NCBI RefSeq assembly: GCF_001418085.1
Contig: NZ_LIQH01000044.1
Coordinates: 1-64,000 of the forward strand
DNA length: 64,000 nt
Direction of reading: 5' to 3'
From: Lacinutrix algicola
GTDB lineage: Bacteria; Bacteroidota; Bacteroidia; Flavobacteriales; Flavobacteriaceae
The position numbers and the translations under genes were made by a program. Under the pieces are notes generated by a model. It saw nothing but the letters and a program-made list of their open reading frames with translations. It searched no databases and had not been told where the DNA came from. Positions 1-8,902 of this stretch are shown here, piece after piece. Position 1 is the stretch's first letter. Each line of letters begins with the position of its first letter.

Positions 1-38
1 CTTTTTTTTTATATTAAAATTAGGATTGAATTAATCTG

Positions 39-701
39 TTAATTACTAATAACACCATCTACCATCACTAATTTTCTATCTGCTAAATCTGCCAGTTCTT
101 CGTTATGAGTTACAATAACAAAGGTTTGTCCAAATTCGTCGCGTAGTTTAAAAAATAAGCTGTGTAGGTTTTCTGCACTTTCACTATCCAGATTTCCCGA
201 AGGCTCATCGGCAAAAATAAGACTAGGGTTATTAATTAATGCTCTAGCAACCGCAACACGCTGTTGTTCTCCACCAGACAATTCGTTTGGTTTGTGGTTA
301 TATCTATGAGATAAACCTAAGAAGTCTAATAGTTCTTTAGCACGTTTTGTAGCTTCAGCTTTAGGTGTTTTTTTTATAAATGCAGGAATACATACATTTT
401 CAATAGCTGTAAATTCTGGTAATAATTGATGAAACTGAAAAATAAAACCAATATGCTCATTCCTAAATTTTGCTAATTGTTTTTCAGAAAGCGAACTAAT
501 GTTTTTACCATTAATTATTAGTGAAGAATCATCGGTTTTCGAGATGGTATCTAAAGTTCCTAAAATTTGTAATAAGGTTGTTTTTCCTGCTCCCGAAGAA
601 CCAACAATAGAAACTACTTCACCTTTTTTAATGTGCACATTTACACCTTTTAAAACGTGTAAATCGTCGTAATACTTGTGGATGTTTTCAGCTTTAATCA
701 T
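39..701 (-). CDS. lolD: LolD-like ABC transporter ATP-binding protein
   Basis: 220-residue ABC ATPase of the LolD/MacB type, expected to energise release of lipoproteins or similar cargo from the inner membrane together with a LolC/E-like permease that is not in this window. Walker A GSSGAGKT is near residue 35, the signature [15 protein letters not shown] near 142, Walker B LIFADEPS near 161, and the H-loop THN near 199. Length and motif spacing are normal for the family. The gene is transcribed leftwards and is separated by about 60 bp from the next upstream gene, with no sign of damage. The family is certain; the exact cargo is inferred, and a general MacB-like exporter is the alternative. 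Confidence 0.88.
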   Translation of the reverse strand: MIKAENIHKYYDDLHVLKGVNVHIKKGEVVSIVGSSGAGKTTLLQILGTLDTISKTDDSSLIINGKNISSLSEKQLAKFRNEHIGFIFQFHQLLPEFTAIENVCIPAFIKKTPKAEATKRAKELLDFLGLSHRYNHKPNELSGGEQQRVAVARALINNPSLIFADEPSGNLDSESAENLHSLFFKLRDEFGQTFVIVTHNEELADLADRKLVMVDGVISN

Positions 702-760
702 ATAAAAAAATAAGAAGTTGAAATTACCACTTTACAAAGTAATGTACAACTTTATAGGGT

Positions 761-3199
761 TTAAGATTTTCTTTTAAATACATTTTTTAAATTACTGTAA
801 TCTATAAAGTAAACCATTTTAAGAGAGAACGTGTTGCCATTTGGTTGGTCGAATAGGTCTTCTAAACTGTCATTAAATGCCTGTGCACCATCATTACTAT
901 AATTAAAAATACGGTTACGGTATTGTGCAGTTAAAAAGCTTCCAGGAGCAAATTGTAAAGAGTAGGTTAAGTTTAAATTCCAAGTACTAAAGTTTACATC
1001 TGGATCGTCTATATCGTCTTTTGTGTAATTATCGTCTCTATTTAGCCTTCCATTATCACCCAATCCATAAATATCATTTTCATATTGTACAGCACTCCAA
1101 TAGTTTCTAAAACTTAAGGTTAAGCTATTCATAGCATTAAAATTATAACTTGTAGAGATGCTATTTTCTATAGTAATTTGGTCGCGTTGACCATAAATAA
1201 TATCGTCACCAATAAAATCTATAAAACCTCTTTCTCTAAGTTCTTGATCCCAATCAAAAGAATAAATAACTATAAAATTCTCGTTAAATTTTACTCTAGG
1301 ACTTATGCTAAAAAACACACTTTCATAATTTCGTTCCTCTTCAAATAAGGTTTCGTAACCAAGGTTAATATCTAGAGCAAAAGTTTTGTTGTAGTTTGAA
1401 GATATATAAACTCCAGTATTTAGCCAATCTTCTGTAATAAAATAACGACCATCTACTCGTGGTCCAAAATAATCGAATTGTTTACCAGGTTGTACATTAA
1501 AATTACCACCATAAGACATTAAACTCTTTTTTCCAACGGCATTTACTTGCCCTCCAAAATTGAATCCTGTAAAAGTGCCGGGTCTGTATAAGCTATTGTA
1601 GTTTGTCCAAGCATTAAAACTGAGGTTGTTATGTTTCTCGGTAGGTTCAAAAATTTGGTAGCCAAAATCGGCACTAAAATTATTGTAATTATTTTTAAAT
1701 TGGATTCCCATATCATTAATATCATAATCCTTGTCTGCTAATTCATGACTAACACTCCAGTTATATTTTCCGCTTATTTTACCAAAACCGGCACGTGTAC
1801 TAAGTCCTGTTTGTGTACCATCTAATAAATTAATGTTACTCATTTTTACTTCAGCAATAGCTCCGTAAGTATTTTTTTTATTCTTTAGATCGAATAATAG
1901 ACCTGTTACATTAGCGTCTCTAAATCCAGAACCATTTCTTGTCACATTAGTATTAATTAAACTTACTGAAGAGTTTTTATTAAACTGTTGGTCTACCACA
2001 AGAATATTGTAGTTTGTAATAGGTTCTACAGTTTCTCTACGTTTTTCACCAGTTACAGTATTTAAAATATCTACATCAGTTTCCTCGGTAACAGCATTAA
2101 AAAATCCAATTCCTAAACCATTTTTTGTTCTTCCGGAAACTTTAACGGCATTTAATAATGCAGTTTTTTGAGGGAATTTGCCATTAATCTCTTCGTTAAT
2201 TCCTAGCGTTGGATCTCCTATTGGAGCGCTACCAATACGTCTTGTGTAAAATAAGTTTCCTTTGGTAAATAAATCAGTTCCTTCTGTAAAAAATTGTCTT
2301 TGCTCAGAAAATTGTTGCTCAAAAGGTCCTAGATTTAATTGTACATCGTCGAAACCAACTTGACTAAAATCAGGAATTAAAGTAGCATCTAATGTGAAAT
2401 TTTCTGTAATTCCGTATTTTATATCTAATCCTGCATTAAAATCATTAATTTTCTTATCATCAAAATGATCGGCTACAAAAGAAGCGAAAGGATAAAAGCT
2501 TAAACGTGTTGGTGGTTCTAGATTTTTTAATCCGTTTAATTCTCCGTTAAAATAACCAATACCAGCACCACTAGTAATATCTACCGCATTCCAAGTTGCT
2601 TGTTCGCGTGTATCTCTATAATGCCTATGAAACTGGATTCCCCAAGTTGGGTTTTCTTGTTGCGTAAAACGTAAAGCTCTATATGGAATTTTCATTTCAA
2701 CTATCCATCCATCTTCCACCGTTTTAACTGCGCTTTCCCAAACAGCATTCCACCCAAAATCTTCTCCGCTAGTTGGATTTTCGGTTGCGTCTGCTTGAGT
2801 CCCAGAGCTGAAAACAAAAAATTCAGTGTTATTTTGGGCATCGTTATTCGGATTAAAAATAGCTTCAAAAAAATCTGATTGTCCAAAATCATCACGCTGT
2901 GTAAATTGCTTCATCATGTCTTCTGGATTGTCGTATAAATAAGCCGAAATATAAATGCCAGAATCGTCGTAAGTCATTTTAACTTCAGTACGCTTATTCT
3001 CAGGCATTGTTTTACCAACTGTGGGTCTAAATTCTACAAAATCTGTAGCTATTTGTGCCGTTTTCCATGCCTCGTCGTTTAATATGCCATCAATTTTTGG
3101 TGAAATCTCCGTACGTTCAATAGTGTATGATTTCTTGTCTTGAGCGGTAACTTGAAATGCAAATAATAGCGTTAAGGTTAATAGAGAAAAGAGTTTCAT
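761..3199 (-). CDS. DUF5916 family outer-membrane protein with CBM9-like N-terminal domain
   Basis: 812 residues with a signal peptide (MKLFSLLTLTLLFAFQVTAQ). Residues about 25-220 resemble the carbohydrate-binding family 9-like fold common at the start of these proteins (IDGILNDEAW, then FFEAIFNPNNDAQNNTEFFVF). The rest is a long beta-rich region rich in aromatic and Asn residues that looks like an outer-membrane barrel, matching DUF5916 proteins of Bacteroidota. Substrate is unknown. The gene is intact, divergent from msrA across a roughly 190-bp gap, and belongs to the chromosomal part of the window rather than to the cassette array. Confidence 0.8.
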   Translation of the reverse strand: MKLFSLLTLTLLFAFQVTAQDKKSYTIERTEISPKIDGILNDEAWKTAQIATDFVEFRPTVGKTMPENKRTEVKMTYDDSGIYISAYLYDNPEDMMKQFTQRDDFGQSDFFEAIFNPNNDAQNNTEFFVFSSGTQADATENPTSGEDFGWNAVWESAVKTVEDGWIVEMKIPYRALRFTQQENPTWGIQFHRHYRDTREQATWNAVDITSGAGIGYFNGELNGLKNLEPPTRLSFYPFASFVADHFDDKKINDFNAGLDIKYGITENFTLDATLIPDFSQVGFDDVQLNLGPFEQQFSEQRQFFTEGTDLFTKGNLFYTRRIGSAPIGDPTLGINEEINGKFPQKTALLNAVKVSGRTKNGLGIGFFNAVTEETDVDILNTVTGEKRRETVEPITNYNILVVDQQFNKNSSVSLINTNVTRNGSGFRDANVTGLLFDLKNKKNTYGAIAEVKMSNINLLDGTQTGLSTRAGFGKISGKYNWSVSHELADKDYDINDMGIQFKNNYNNFSADFGYQIFEPTEKHNNLSFNAWTNYNSLYRPGTFTGFNFGGQVNAVGKKSLMSYGGNFNVQPGKQFDYFGPRVDGRYFITEDWLNTGVYISSNYNKTFALDINLGYETLFEEERNYESVFFSISPRVKFNENFIVIYSFDWDQELRERGFIDFIGDDIIYGQRDQITIENSISTSYNFNAMNSLTLSFRNYWSAVQYENDIYGLGDNGRLNRDDNYTKDDIDDPDVNFSTWNLNLTYSLQFAPGSFLTAQYRNRIFNYSNDGAQAFNDSLEDLFDQPNGNTFSLKMVYFIDYSNLKNVFKRKS

Positions 3200-3386
3200 T
3201 AGTTTAGTCGTTAAGGTAGGCAGTTAGTAAAATACAGTCTAAAGACTTTAATAGTTTTGGTTTGTTACAGTTTTTTTTGACAAAACTACTTTTACAAGCC
3301 CTTTTTTATCTTAATTTAAAGTTAAAATAGCTGTCTTATGTAAGGAAAACCTTAGTAAATGGACTTTTTTTAAGTAAATTTAAATA

Positions 3387-3929
3387 ATGGAAAAGAATAA
3401 TTTAAAGATTGCGACTTTCGCAAATGGATGTTTTTGGTGTACAGAAGCTGTATTTAATAGAGTAATAGGTGTAGAAAAGGTTGTTTCTGGTTTTACAGGA
3501 GGTAACATTAAAAACCCAGCTTATCGCGAAATAACTACAGGACGTACCGGTCATGCCGAAGGAATACAGATTCTTTATAACGAAGCACTAATTAGTTATA
3601 TTGAATTGCTTGAAATCTTTTTTGCAACTCACGATCCAACAACATTAAATAGGCAAGGTCATGATGTTGGTACACAGTATAGATCGGCAGTTTTTTATCA
3701 TTCTGAAGATCAAAAGCATCAAGCTGAAGCTTTTATTACACATTTAGATTCAGAACATGTTTTCGATAGTAAAATTGTAACCGAGGTTACAGCTTTCGAT
3801 GTTTTTTATAATGCTGAAGCAGATCACCATGAGTATTACGAACGTAATTCGGGAAATTCGTATTGTCAATTTGTAATTCACCCAAAGCTTAAAAAGTTGA
3901 ATACATATTATAGCGATAAGTTAAAGTAA
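3387..3929 (+). CDS. msrA: Peptide-methionine (S)-S-oxide reductase MsrA
   Basis: 180 residues. The catalytic motif GCFWC is at residues 14-18, followed by the family blocks VVSGFTGG, HDPTTLNRQGHDVGTQYRSAVF and DHHEYYERN. It reduces methionine-S-sulfoxide in proteins using thioredoxin. A C-terminal Cys in NSYCQF could act as a resolving residue. Single gene on the plus strand, divergent from the DUF5916 gene, with an AT-rich upstream region. Normal length for a stand-alone MsrA without an MsrB domain. Confidence 0.93.
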   Translation: MEKNNLKIATFANGCFWCTEAVFNRVIGVEKVVSGFTGGNIKNPAYREITTGRTGHAEGIQILYNEALISYIELLEIFFATHDPTTLNRQGHDVGTQYRSAVFYHSEDQKHQAEAFITHLDSEHVFDSKIVTEVTAFDVFYNAEADHHEYYERNSGNSYCQFVIHPKLKKLNTYYSDKLK

Positions 3930-4133
3930 GATACCTAAAACTCAAAATAGTATGTTAAGCTAAAACGATGTTGTGTTGCGTAAAAAAGTAAATGATTTGA
4001 GTTTTTTTTGTAACAAAACACCTAAAAGACTTACTTATAGTTAAATAGTGGTTTTTGTTTTAGAATAAATTTTTAAAATTCTAAAAAAAATGGAACGCTA
4101 TTTGCTTTATAAAAAGTATTAACACACAACACA

Positions 4134-4436
4134 ATGAATTTAGAAAACACAAACAAGTACAAAATATTAGCCGCTAGTATCATTTTTGATGCTATAGGTT
4201 ATGCTAGCTTTATAATACCAGGAATAGGAGAGGTAATAGATGTAGTTTGGGCTCCTGCCTCGGCTTATTTAATGACTAAACTTTACAAAGGTACAGCAGG
4301 TAAAGTAGGTGCTGCTGTTTCTTTTATAGAGGAAGCAATGCCAGGATTAGACGTAATACCAACGTTTACATTAATGTGGTTATATACATACGTTTTTAAA
4401 ACAAAAGAAGAAGAAACAATTATTGAAGTAAATTAA
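4134..4436 (+). CDS. Small conserved membrane protein
   Basis: 100 residues with two hydrophobic stretches (about 12-30 and 75-92). Glycine- and proline-containing segments such as FIIPGIGEVIDVVWAP are seen in small conserved Bacteroidota membrane proteins. Function unknown. Followed 24 bp later by a clear intrinsic terminator. This is the last chromosomal gene before the IS copy that marks the edge of the cassette array. Confidence 0.7.
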   Translation: MNLENTNKYKILAASIIFDAIGYASFIIPGIGEVIDVVWAPASAYLMTKLYKGTAGKVGAAVSFIEEAMPGLDVIPTFTLMWLYTYVFKTKEEETIIEVN

Positions 4437-4460
4437 TTTTACTTATAGTTCTAAATATAA

Positions 4461-4486
4461 AAAAGCACTCGTAAGAGTGCTTTTTT
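4461..4486 (+). terminator. Rho-independent terminator after the small membrane protein
   Basis: Perfect stem GCACTC/GAGTGC with a GTAA loop, flanked by an A-run and a six-T run. It sits just after the stop codon at 4436 and could work in both directions. Confidence 0.85.
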
Positions 4487-4718
4487 GTTTTGTACGTTTT
4501 TATTTTAGTAGGAGTTTCTTTTTAAACTTTTCAGGATATTTATACATTTAACATATGCTTGATGAAAATGTTTCAAGTACTATTAGAAATGGAAATAAAA
4601 AATACAATTTAGATTTTAAATGCTAAATTCTTTTCAGCATAGTAATTTTTTACACCATAACTTCTTGTTTGTAAATGTAAATTAGGTTGGTTTAGCTTAT
4701 TTTATAAGGCTTAGTGTG
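4487..4718. other. Gene-free junction between chromosome and cassette array
   Basis: AT-rich stretch with no convincing ORF and no attC-like element. It lies between the terminator and IS copy 1 and is the left boundary of the array. Confidence 0.5.
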
Positions 4719-4756
4719 TGTCTTGTCCTGAAATATGGCTACAGGTTAAAATTGAA

Positions 4757-5590
4757 TTAAGCTGATAATTTATATACCATATTAGGTGTTTTATAATCTA
4801 AAGATAAATGTAATCTTACTTCATTGTATAAATTAATTGCATTTTTTGCAGCTCTCTTAGCGTGACTCACGTTATCAAAGGTTTGGTCTAAATAAAATTC
4901 ATCTTTTAAAATTCCATTTACACGTTCAGCCATGGCGTTTTCGTAACAATGATTTTCTTCTGTCATACTAATATCTATCTTTTTTCTTTTGAGTATTTGT
5001 GTGTATACATTGCTACAATACTGTATTCCTCTGTCTGAATGATGAATAAGTTGTTTAATATTTTTAGCTTGATAAATAGCGCTTTTTAAGCGCTCTTACA
5101 CATCCATTTAACTCTAAACTATCACTTAGATCATAACCGACTATTTTTCTGGAATGCATATCTGTTATTAAAGCCAGATAACAAAAGCCTTTTACTGTTC
5201 TAATGTATGTGATATCAGATACCCAAACTTGGTTAGCTATAGTAACTCCTAAGTCTTTTATGATGTTATTATATTTATAAAAACGATGATAAGAGTTCGT
5301 AGTTCTAGCACTGGTTTTCTTTCTAAGTGTAAGCATGTTATATTTTCTAAGTACTTTAAATAGTGTATCTCTACCAACTTTAATGTTAGCTTTAACAAAC
5401 TCTTTATCTAAGGATCTGGTAAGTTTACGAGCACCTTCTCTAGGAAGGGATTTACGTCTTTTTCTAACAATATCTATAATCTGTTGTTCTAGGTTTAAAC
5501 GCTTATCAGCTCTATTTTTATGCTTGTAATAAGCATTGCGTTTAAGTCCAAAACAATGGGTTATAGTTGTTAAAGAAGCAAATCCCTTAG
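4757..5590 (-). pseudogene. IS3-family orfB remnant (copy 1)
   Basis: Transposase DDE domain broken into at least two open pieces (4757-4966 and 5064-5336) by frameshifts compared with the intact 271-residue orfB of copy 2. The terminal block CYENAMAERVNGILKDEF and the VWVSDITYIRT block are both still readable but are no longer in one frame. Confidence 0.85.
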
Positions 5591-5622
5591 ATCTCTTTTT
5601 AGCTTTAATTAAGGCTTTATAC

Positions 5623-5979
5623 TTAGCTTTTTTTTAGTTCATTAACTGATTTATAGCCAAGATCTTCAGCAGCTACTTCAAGATAACAATCCTGTACCAT
5701 AGCATCGAGATCCTTTTTAAGTAGTAGTTTTTTAAGTTGTTCAACCTCTTTTTGAAGTGCTTTAATTCTAGATATTTCGTCTTTAGTTTCCACTTTTACT
5801 CTGGTGTTCATTAAGTCTTTACGATTATACTTTTTAATCCACACATTAACTGTTGTAGGTGCAATAGAGTAGAGTTTACAAAGTTCACTCTTTGTGTGTT
5901 TCCCAATTGTAAGTTCGGCTAAAATTTTTAATTTAAAAGGTTCACTGTAACGTCTAATTACTTTGTCATTTCTATACAT
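5623..5979 (-). CDS. IS3-family orfA (copy 1, shortened C-terminus)
   Basis: 118 residues with a helix-turn-helix of the transposase type (TKSELCKLYSIAPTTVNVWIKKY) and a coiled coil (RIKALQKEVEQLKKLLLKKD). The A-run near the end has 8 A instead of the 9 seen in other copies, which changes the last residues and probably spoils the normal frameshift into orfB. Confidence 0.8.
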   Translation of the reverse strand: MYRNDKVIRRYSEPFKLKILAELTIGKHTKSELCKLYSIAPTTVNVWIKKYNRKDLMNTRVKVETKDEISRIKALQKEVEQLKKLLLKKDLDAMVQDCYLEVAAEDLGYKSVNELKKS

Positions 5980-6029
5980 AATGTTTAAAATTATGTAGCC
6001 TTATTTCAGGACGGGTCATAATTGCTGGT

Positions 6030-6154
6030 AACGTTGTTGTATAAGCTTTGTTGCGTTGTTTAAGCAGTGAATTTAGTAAATAAAACACGAACGGCGAAAT
6101 TCCGAAGGAATTTCCCAAGTGAGCCAAAACCAGCAATAAATTTTATACGGTGTT
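6030..6154 (-). repeat. attC-like site 1 (class B)
   Basis: First site of the array. AAC arm next to IS copy 1. GTT arm GTTGCCAGCA; its partner at the far end of the same cassette (6930) reads GTTGGCAATA, only 7/10. This is the one poorly matched cassette that contains no IS. Class B centre is an AAATTCC/GGAATTT-type hairpin. Confidence 0.85.
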
Positions 6155-6162
6155 GCCAGCAG

Positions 6163-6774
6163 TTATTTTATAAATTCCAGATATTTATTCAATAGTTTAT
6201 GGTCTCTTCTGTAACCTAAATAATAATCTTTAAAAATATGATTGTATGAATTAATTATACTTTCCAATTGACGATATTCTAATCCACATTGAACAAGTAT
6301 TTTTCCATATTCTAGTGTAATTGCTAATTCAGAATTTTCTCTATTTAACTCCAATAAAGGTAGAACTAAATTGTTATATGAATAAAAGTGATGAGTTCTA
6401 ATTTCTCCTAAATCTTGCCATAAAAACCAAATTTCATTTTCTTTTTCTAAGAATAGTTTTGTTTCGATATCTTTTCCGTTTCGAGAAGCAGATTCAGTTC
6501 CGTACTTATGATAGTTTCGTTCTTTAAGTTCTCTATATTTTTCCAAATTAAAACTATATTTATCTAATTGCTGACTATGAGATTTTACTAAATTATCTAA
6601 ATTCTCCATTATACGTTGTTCATAAAATTTATATTTTCTCAATAAAGACCAAATTTTATGAAATGCTTTAGATTTCATTTTTTTGTTTATAGAAAAAGAA
6701 AATTGTTTCCCAAAAGAGTTATAAATATCCATAAAATTGGTCAGACAAAACCAATCATTGATATAATTATCCAA
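6163..6774 (-). CDS. Unknown cassette protein, possibly the frameshifted C-terminal part of a membrane protein
   Basis: 203 residues, charged and mostly helical, not recognised. The start overlaps the end of a 48-residue membrane ORF (6741-6887). Reading the small ORF into this one across the overlap would give a natural protein with two N-terminal membrane helices followed by this soluble domain (hydrophobic WIIISMIGFV joining CLTNFMDIYNSF). So this is either an overlapping gene pair or one gene with a single frameshift. First cassette of the array. Confidence 0.6.
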   Translation of the reverse strand: MDNYINDWFCLTNFMDIYNSFGKQFSFSINKKMKSKAFHKIWSLLRKYKFYEQRIMENLDNLVKSHSQQLDKYSFNLEKYRELKERNYHKYGTESASRNGKDIETKLFLEKENEIWFLWQDLGEIRTHHFYSYNNLVLPLLELNRENSELAITLEYGKILVQCGLEYRQLESIINSYNHIFKDYYLGYRRDHKLLNKYLEFIK

Positions 6775-6887
6775 GTTGATTTTGAACCATTAAACTTATT
6801 GGTTAAAATAAGAAATATTGCTCTAAAGGAAGTTATTACTGACCAAAAGCATAAAACGATAAATGATAATATTAATATTTGTTTCAT
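6741..6887 (-). CDS. Small membrane ORF upstream of and overlapping the previous gene
   Basis: 48 residues beginning MKQILILSFIVLCFWSVITS, with a strong N-terminal hydrophobic helix and a second one at the end. It sits where a cassette gene normally starts, about 40 bp inside the cassette core. It overlaps the start of the 203-residue ORF by 34 nt in another frame. It is probably the true N-terminus of that protein, displaced by an indel. Confidence 0.5.
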   Translation of the reverse strand: MKQILILSFIVLCFWSVITSFRAIFLILTNKFNGSKSTWIIISMIGFV

Positions 6888-6929
6888 TCAATTATTCAAT
6901 TCAGTTCGGGTTTTTCTCAAATTATTGCC

Positions 6930-7054
6930 AACGGTTACGTATAAGGATTGTGCGCTTTTGTTTGCTGGGATTTTCCGTAGGAAAATCAGAAGCTAGCAAA
7001 AGAAGCACTTCCATAGTTTCGGGACTAAATTAAGCATTATTTTTATACAATGTT
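6930..7054 (-). repeat. attC-like site 2 (class A2)
   Basis: Centre GATTTTCC/GGAAAATC. GTT arm GTTAGCGCAC pairs 10/10 with the right end of its own cassette at 7331. Confidence 0.88.
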
Positions 7055-7330
7055 AGCGCACGTTATTATTAAACCGTTTAAATTAAGCGTTCCTAAAATC
7101 ATTAGCACGCAACAGTTGCACTTTGCTTTGGTCAGAAGTTCGAGAGTGAGTTTTTTGTAATTTATTTTTTTACCGTTCCGATTTGCCGTTTCAATAATCA
7201 GTCGTACGCAACAGTTGCGCTTTGCTTTGGTCAGAAATAGGTTGAGTGAGAAATATAGGAATCTATTTTTACTTTTTAAACCACTTTAGAACGATTTAAT
7301 TTTTTTTGAGACGAGTGAGCAATGTGCGCT
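7055..7330. other. Gene-free cassette, family 2 (copy 1 of 3)
   Basis: About 276 bp with no ORF. Near-identical copies are at 24027 and 39257. It contains two related blocks around GCAACAGTTGC followed by a TTTGCTTTGGTC stretch, and ends GAGTGAGCAATG before the core, like the other gene-free cassettes. Confidence 0.75.
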
Positions 7331-7455
7331 AACGTTTATGTATATGGAAAGTTGCGTGTTTGCGTGCGAGGATTTTCCGAAGGAAAATCAGACGTAGCAA
7401 ACGTGCAACGACCTTTTGTTTAGCCTAAAATAAGCAATTTTTTATATACGGTGTT
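7331..7455 (-). repeat. attC-like site 3 (class A1)
   Basis: GTT arm GTTGGCATGT pairs 9/10 with the right end of the CPBP cassette at 8141. Confidence 0.88.
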
Positions 7456-7468
7456 GGCATGTCGTTTA

Positions 7469-8137
7469 TTAAAAAACAAAACTTGTTAAATTCCAAAATA
7501 CATGAAATATTATTGATGGAATAATTGACTTTGATTTATAAAATAATACTCCAGATATAATTCCGCCAAATAGAGCGATATAAGCTTGATGTAAGCTAAA
7601 ATCAAAATTCTCAAAGAATAGTGCAGCAAACGGAATATGGATAAAAGCAAATAATAAAGATGATATAATTATTGCAATTAATGGTTTATAGTTTTCTATT
7701 AAGTTTCCAAGTATATATTTTCGAAAAAATAACTCTTCAGTTACTGGAACAATCATTATGGAAGCTATTGCATTCATTGAAATCAATCGCTCAAGAGTGA
7801 AATCATAATCAAAGAATTCAGATGATGTTTCTTGATGATAAATAACATTTAGAATGGACTGAAAGAAAACGAATCCGATTCCTAATGTTAATGCTATTAG
7901 ATAATATTTTGAATCAGCTTTTTTTAATTTTAACAAATCAGTTTGCTTAATCAATTTGAATATAAATAGTAGGAAGATTAAAGTAGCAACTGAGTTAATT
8001 AAATGAGAAGTCTTTAATAACTCTAAAGATGTCATTTCACGAGGAATTAGAAGAATCCAAAGTTCAACTAAAACTAAAAAAGCGTAGTATAAAATTGAAA
8101 GAAAAATAGCTTTTTGTAATTTCATTCTCAAATGCAT
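7469..8137 (-). CDS. CPBP family intramembrane metalloprotease
   Basis: 222 residues with about six to seven membrane helices. The three CPBP (Abi/CAAX protease-like) motifs are visible: EELFFRKY, FAFIH and HVFWN. These supply the Glu, His and Asn/His ligands of an intramembrane glutamic/metallo-protease fold. The ATG at 8137 lies inside the cassette core; an ATG four codons later (8125, MKLQKAIFLS) is the more natural start. Single-gene cassette. Members of this family act in CAAX-type processing, bacteriocin self-immunity or anti-sigma cleavage; which applies here is unknown. Confidence 0.85.
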   Translation of the reverse strand: MHLRMKLQKAIFLSILYYAFLVLVELWILLIPREMTSLELLKTSHLINSVATLIFLLFIFKLIKQTDLLKLKKADSKYYLIALTLGIGFVFFQSILNVIYHQETSSEFFDYDFTLERLISMNAIASIMIVPVTEELFFRKYILGNLIENYKPLIAIIISSLLFAFIHIPFAALFFENFDFSLHQAYIALFGGIISGVLFYKSKSIIPSIIFHVFWNLTSFVF

Positions 8138-8140
8138 GCC

Positions 8141-8266
8141 AACGTTTATGTATAAGGATTGTGCGTTTTTGCTAGCTTCTGATTTTCCGTAGGAAAATCA
8201 GAAGCTAGCAAAAGAAGTACTTCCATTGTTTAAGGACTAAATTAAGCATTATTTTTATACAATGTT
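8141..8266 (-). repeat. attC-like site 4 (class A2)
   Basis: GTT arm GTTGCCGTAC, partner at 8460 GTTGCCGTCC (9/10). Carried by gene-free cassette family 1. Confidence 0.88.
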
Positions 8267-8459
8267 GCCGTACGTTACAGGAATTATTTTATCTGCTTAA
8301 GAGTTGCGCAAAGCTTGGTAAATCCGTTTAACAAAGATTGCGTGGGAGTGAGGTCAGTCGTACGCAAAGATTGCGCAATTAATGGATCGGAAACCGTTAT
8401 TACTTTAATCGACTTTTGAGTGAACTACCGTTTTTTGAGCCGAGTGAGCAATGGACGGC
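8267..8459. other. Gene-free cassette, family 1 (copy 1 of 12)
   Basis: About 193 bp, no ORF. Contains the palindromes TTGCGCAA and ATTGCGCAAT and a direct half-repeat around GTACGCAAAGATTGCG. Always accompanied by a site ending TATACAATGTT. Confidence 0.8.
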
Positions 8460-8584
8460 AACGGTTAGGTATAAGGATTGTGCGTTTTTGCTTGCGAGGA
8501 TTTTCCGTAGGAAAATCAGAAGTTAGTAAAAATGCATAATCCGTTGATTCAGGACTAAAATAAGCATAATTTTTATACAATGTT
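8460..8584 (-). repeat. attC-like site 5 (class A2)
   Basis: GTT arm GTTGCCGTAC, partner at 8778 (9/10). Confidence 0.87.
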
Positions 8585-8777
8585 GCCGTACGTTACAGGA
8601 ATTATTTTATCGGCTTAAGAGTTGCGCAAAGCTTGGTAAATCCGTTTAACAAAGATTGCGTTGGAGTGAGGTCAGTCGTACGCAAAGATTACGCAATTAA
8701 TAGATCGGAAACCGTTATTACTTTAATCGACTTTTGAGTGAGTTATTGTTTTTTGAGCTGAGTGAGCAATGGACGGC
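8585..8777. other. Gene-free cassette, family 1 (copy 2)
   Basis: Tandem neighbour of copy 1 with a few substitutions (ATCGGCTTAAGAG subvariant). Confidence 0.8.
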
Positions 8778-8902
8778 AACGTTGTTGTATATGGTTTGTT
8801 GCGTGTTTTAAGCAACTAATTTAGTAAATAATTACCGACCAAGAAAGTCCGCTAGGACTTTCGTAAGTAAGCTAGAACTAGCAATAAATTATATACGGTG
8901 TT
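8778..8902 (-). repeat. attC-like site 6 (class B)
   Basis: Centre AAAGTCC/GGACTTT. GTT arm GTTAGCAACT pairs 9/10 with the right end of the FRG cassette at 10183. The TTA inside the core is the stop codon of the FRG gene. Confidence 0.88.

Larger units (their letters stand above)
4719..6018 (-). mobile_element. IS3-family element, copy 1 (decayed)
   Basis: 1300 bp between TGTCTTGTCCTGAAATA and the inverted end TATTTCAGGACGGGTCA. This is the most diverged copy together with copy 8, and its orfB is split by frameshifts. Flanks are GTG on the left and TAA on the right, so no target duplication is left. The right end is 11 nt from the AAC of the first attC-like site. The left side is chromosomal, so this copy sits exactly on the array border. 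Confidence 0.93.

Noticed and set aside
1543-2895. Minus-strand ORFs at 1543-1725 and 2701-2895
   Set aside because: They lie inside the DUF5916 gene in another frame and are shadows.
4437-6029. An attI site or integrase next to the chromosomal genes
   Set aside because: No tyrosine-recombinase motifs in any frame here, and cassette polarity places the integrase side to the right of the window.
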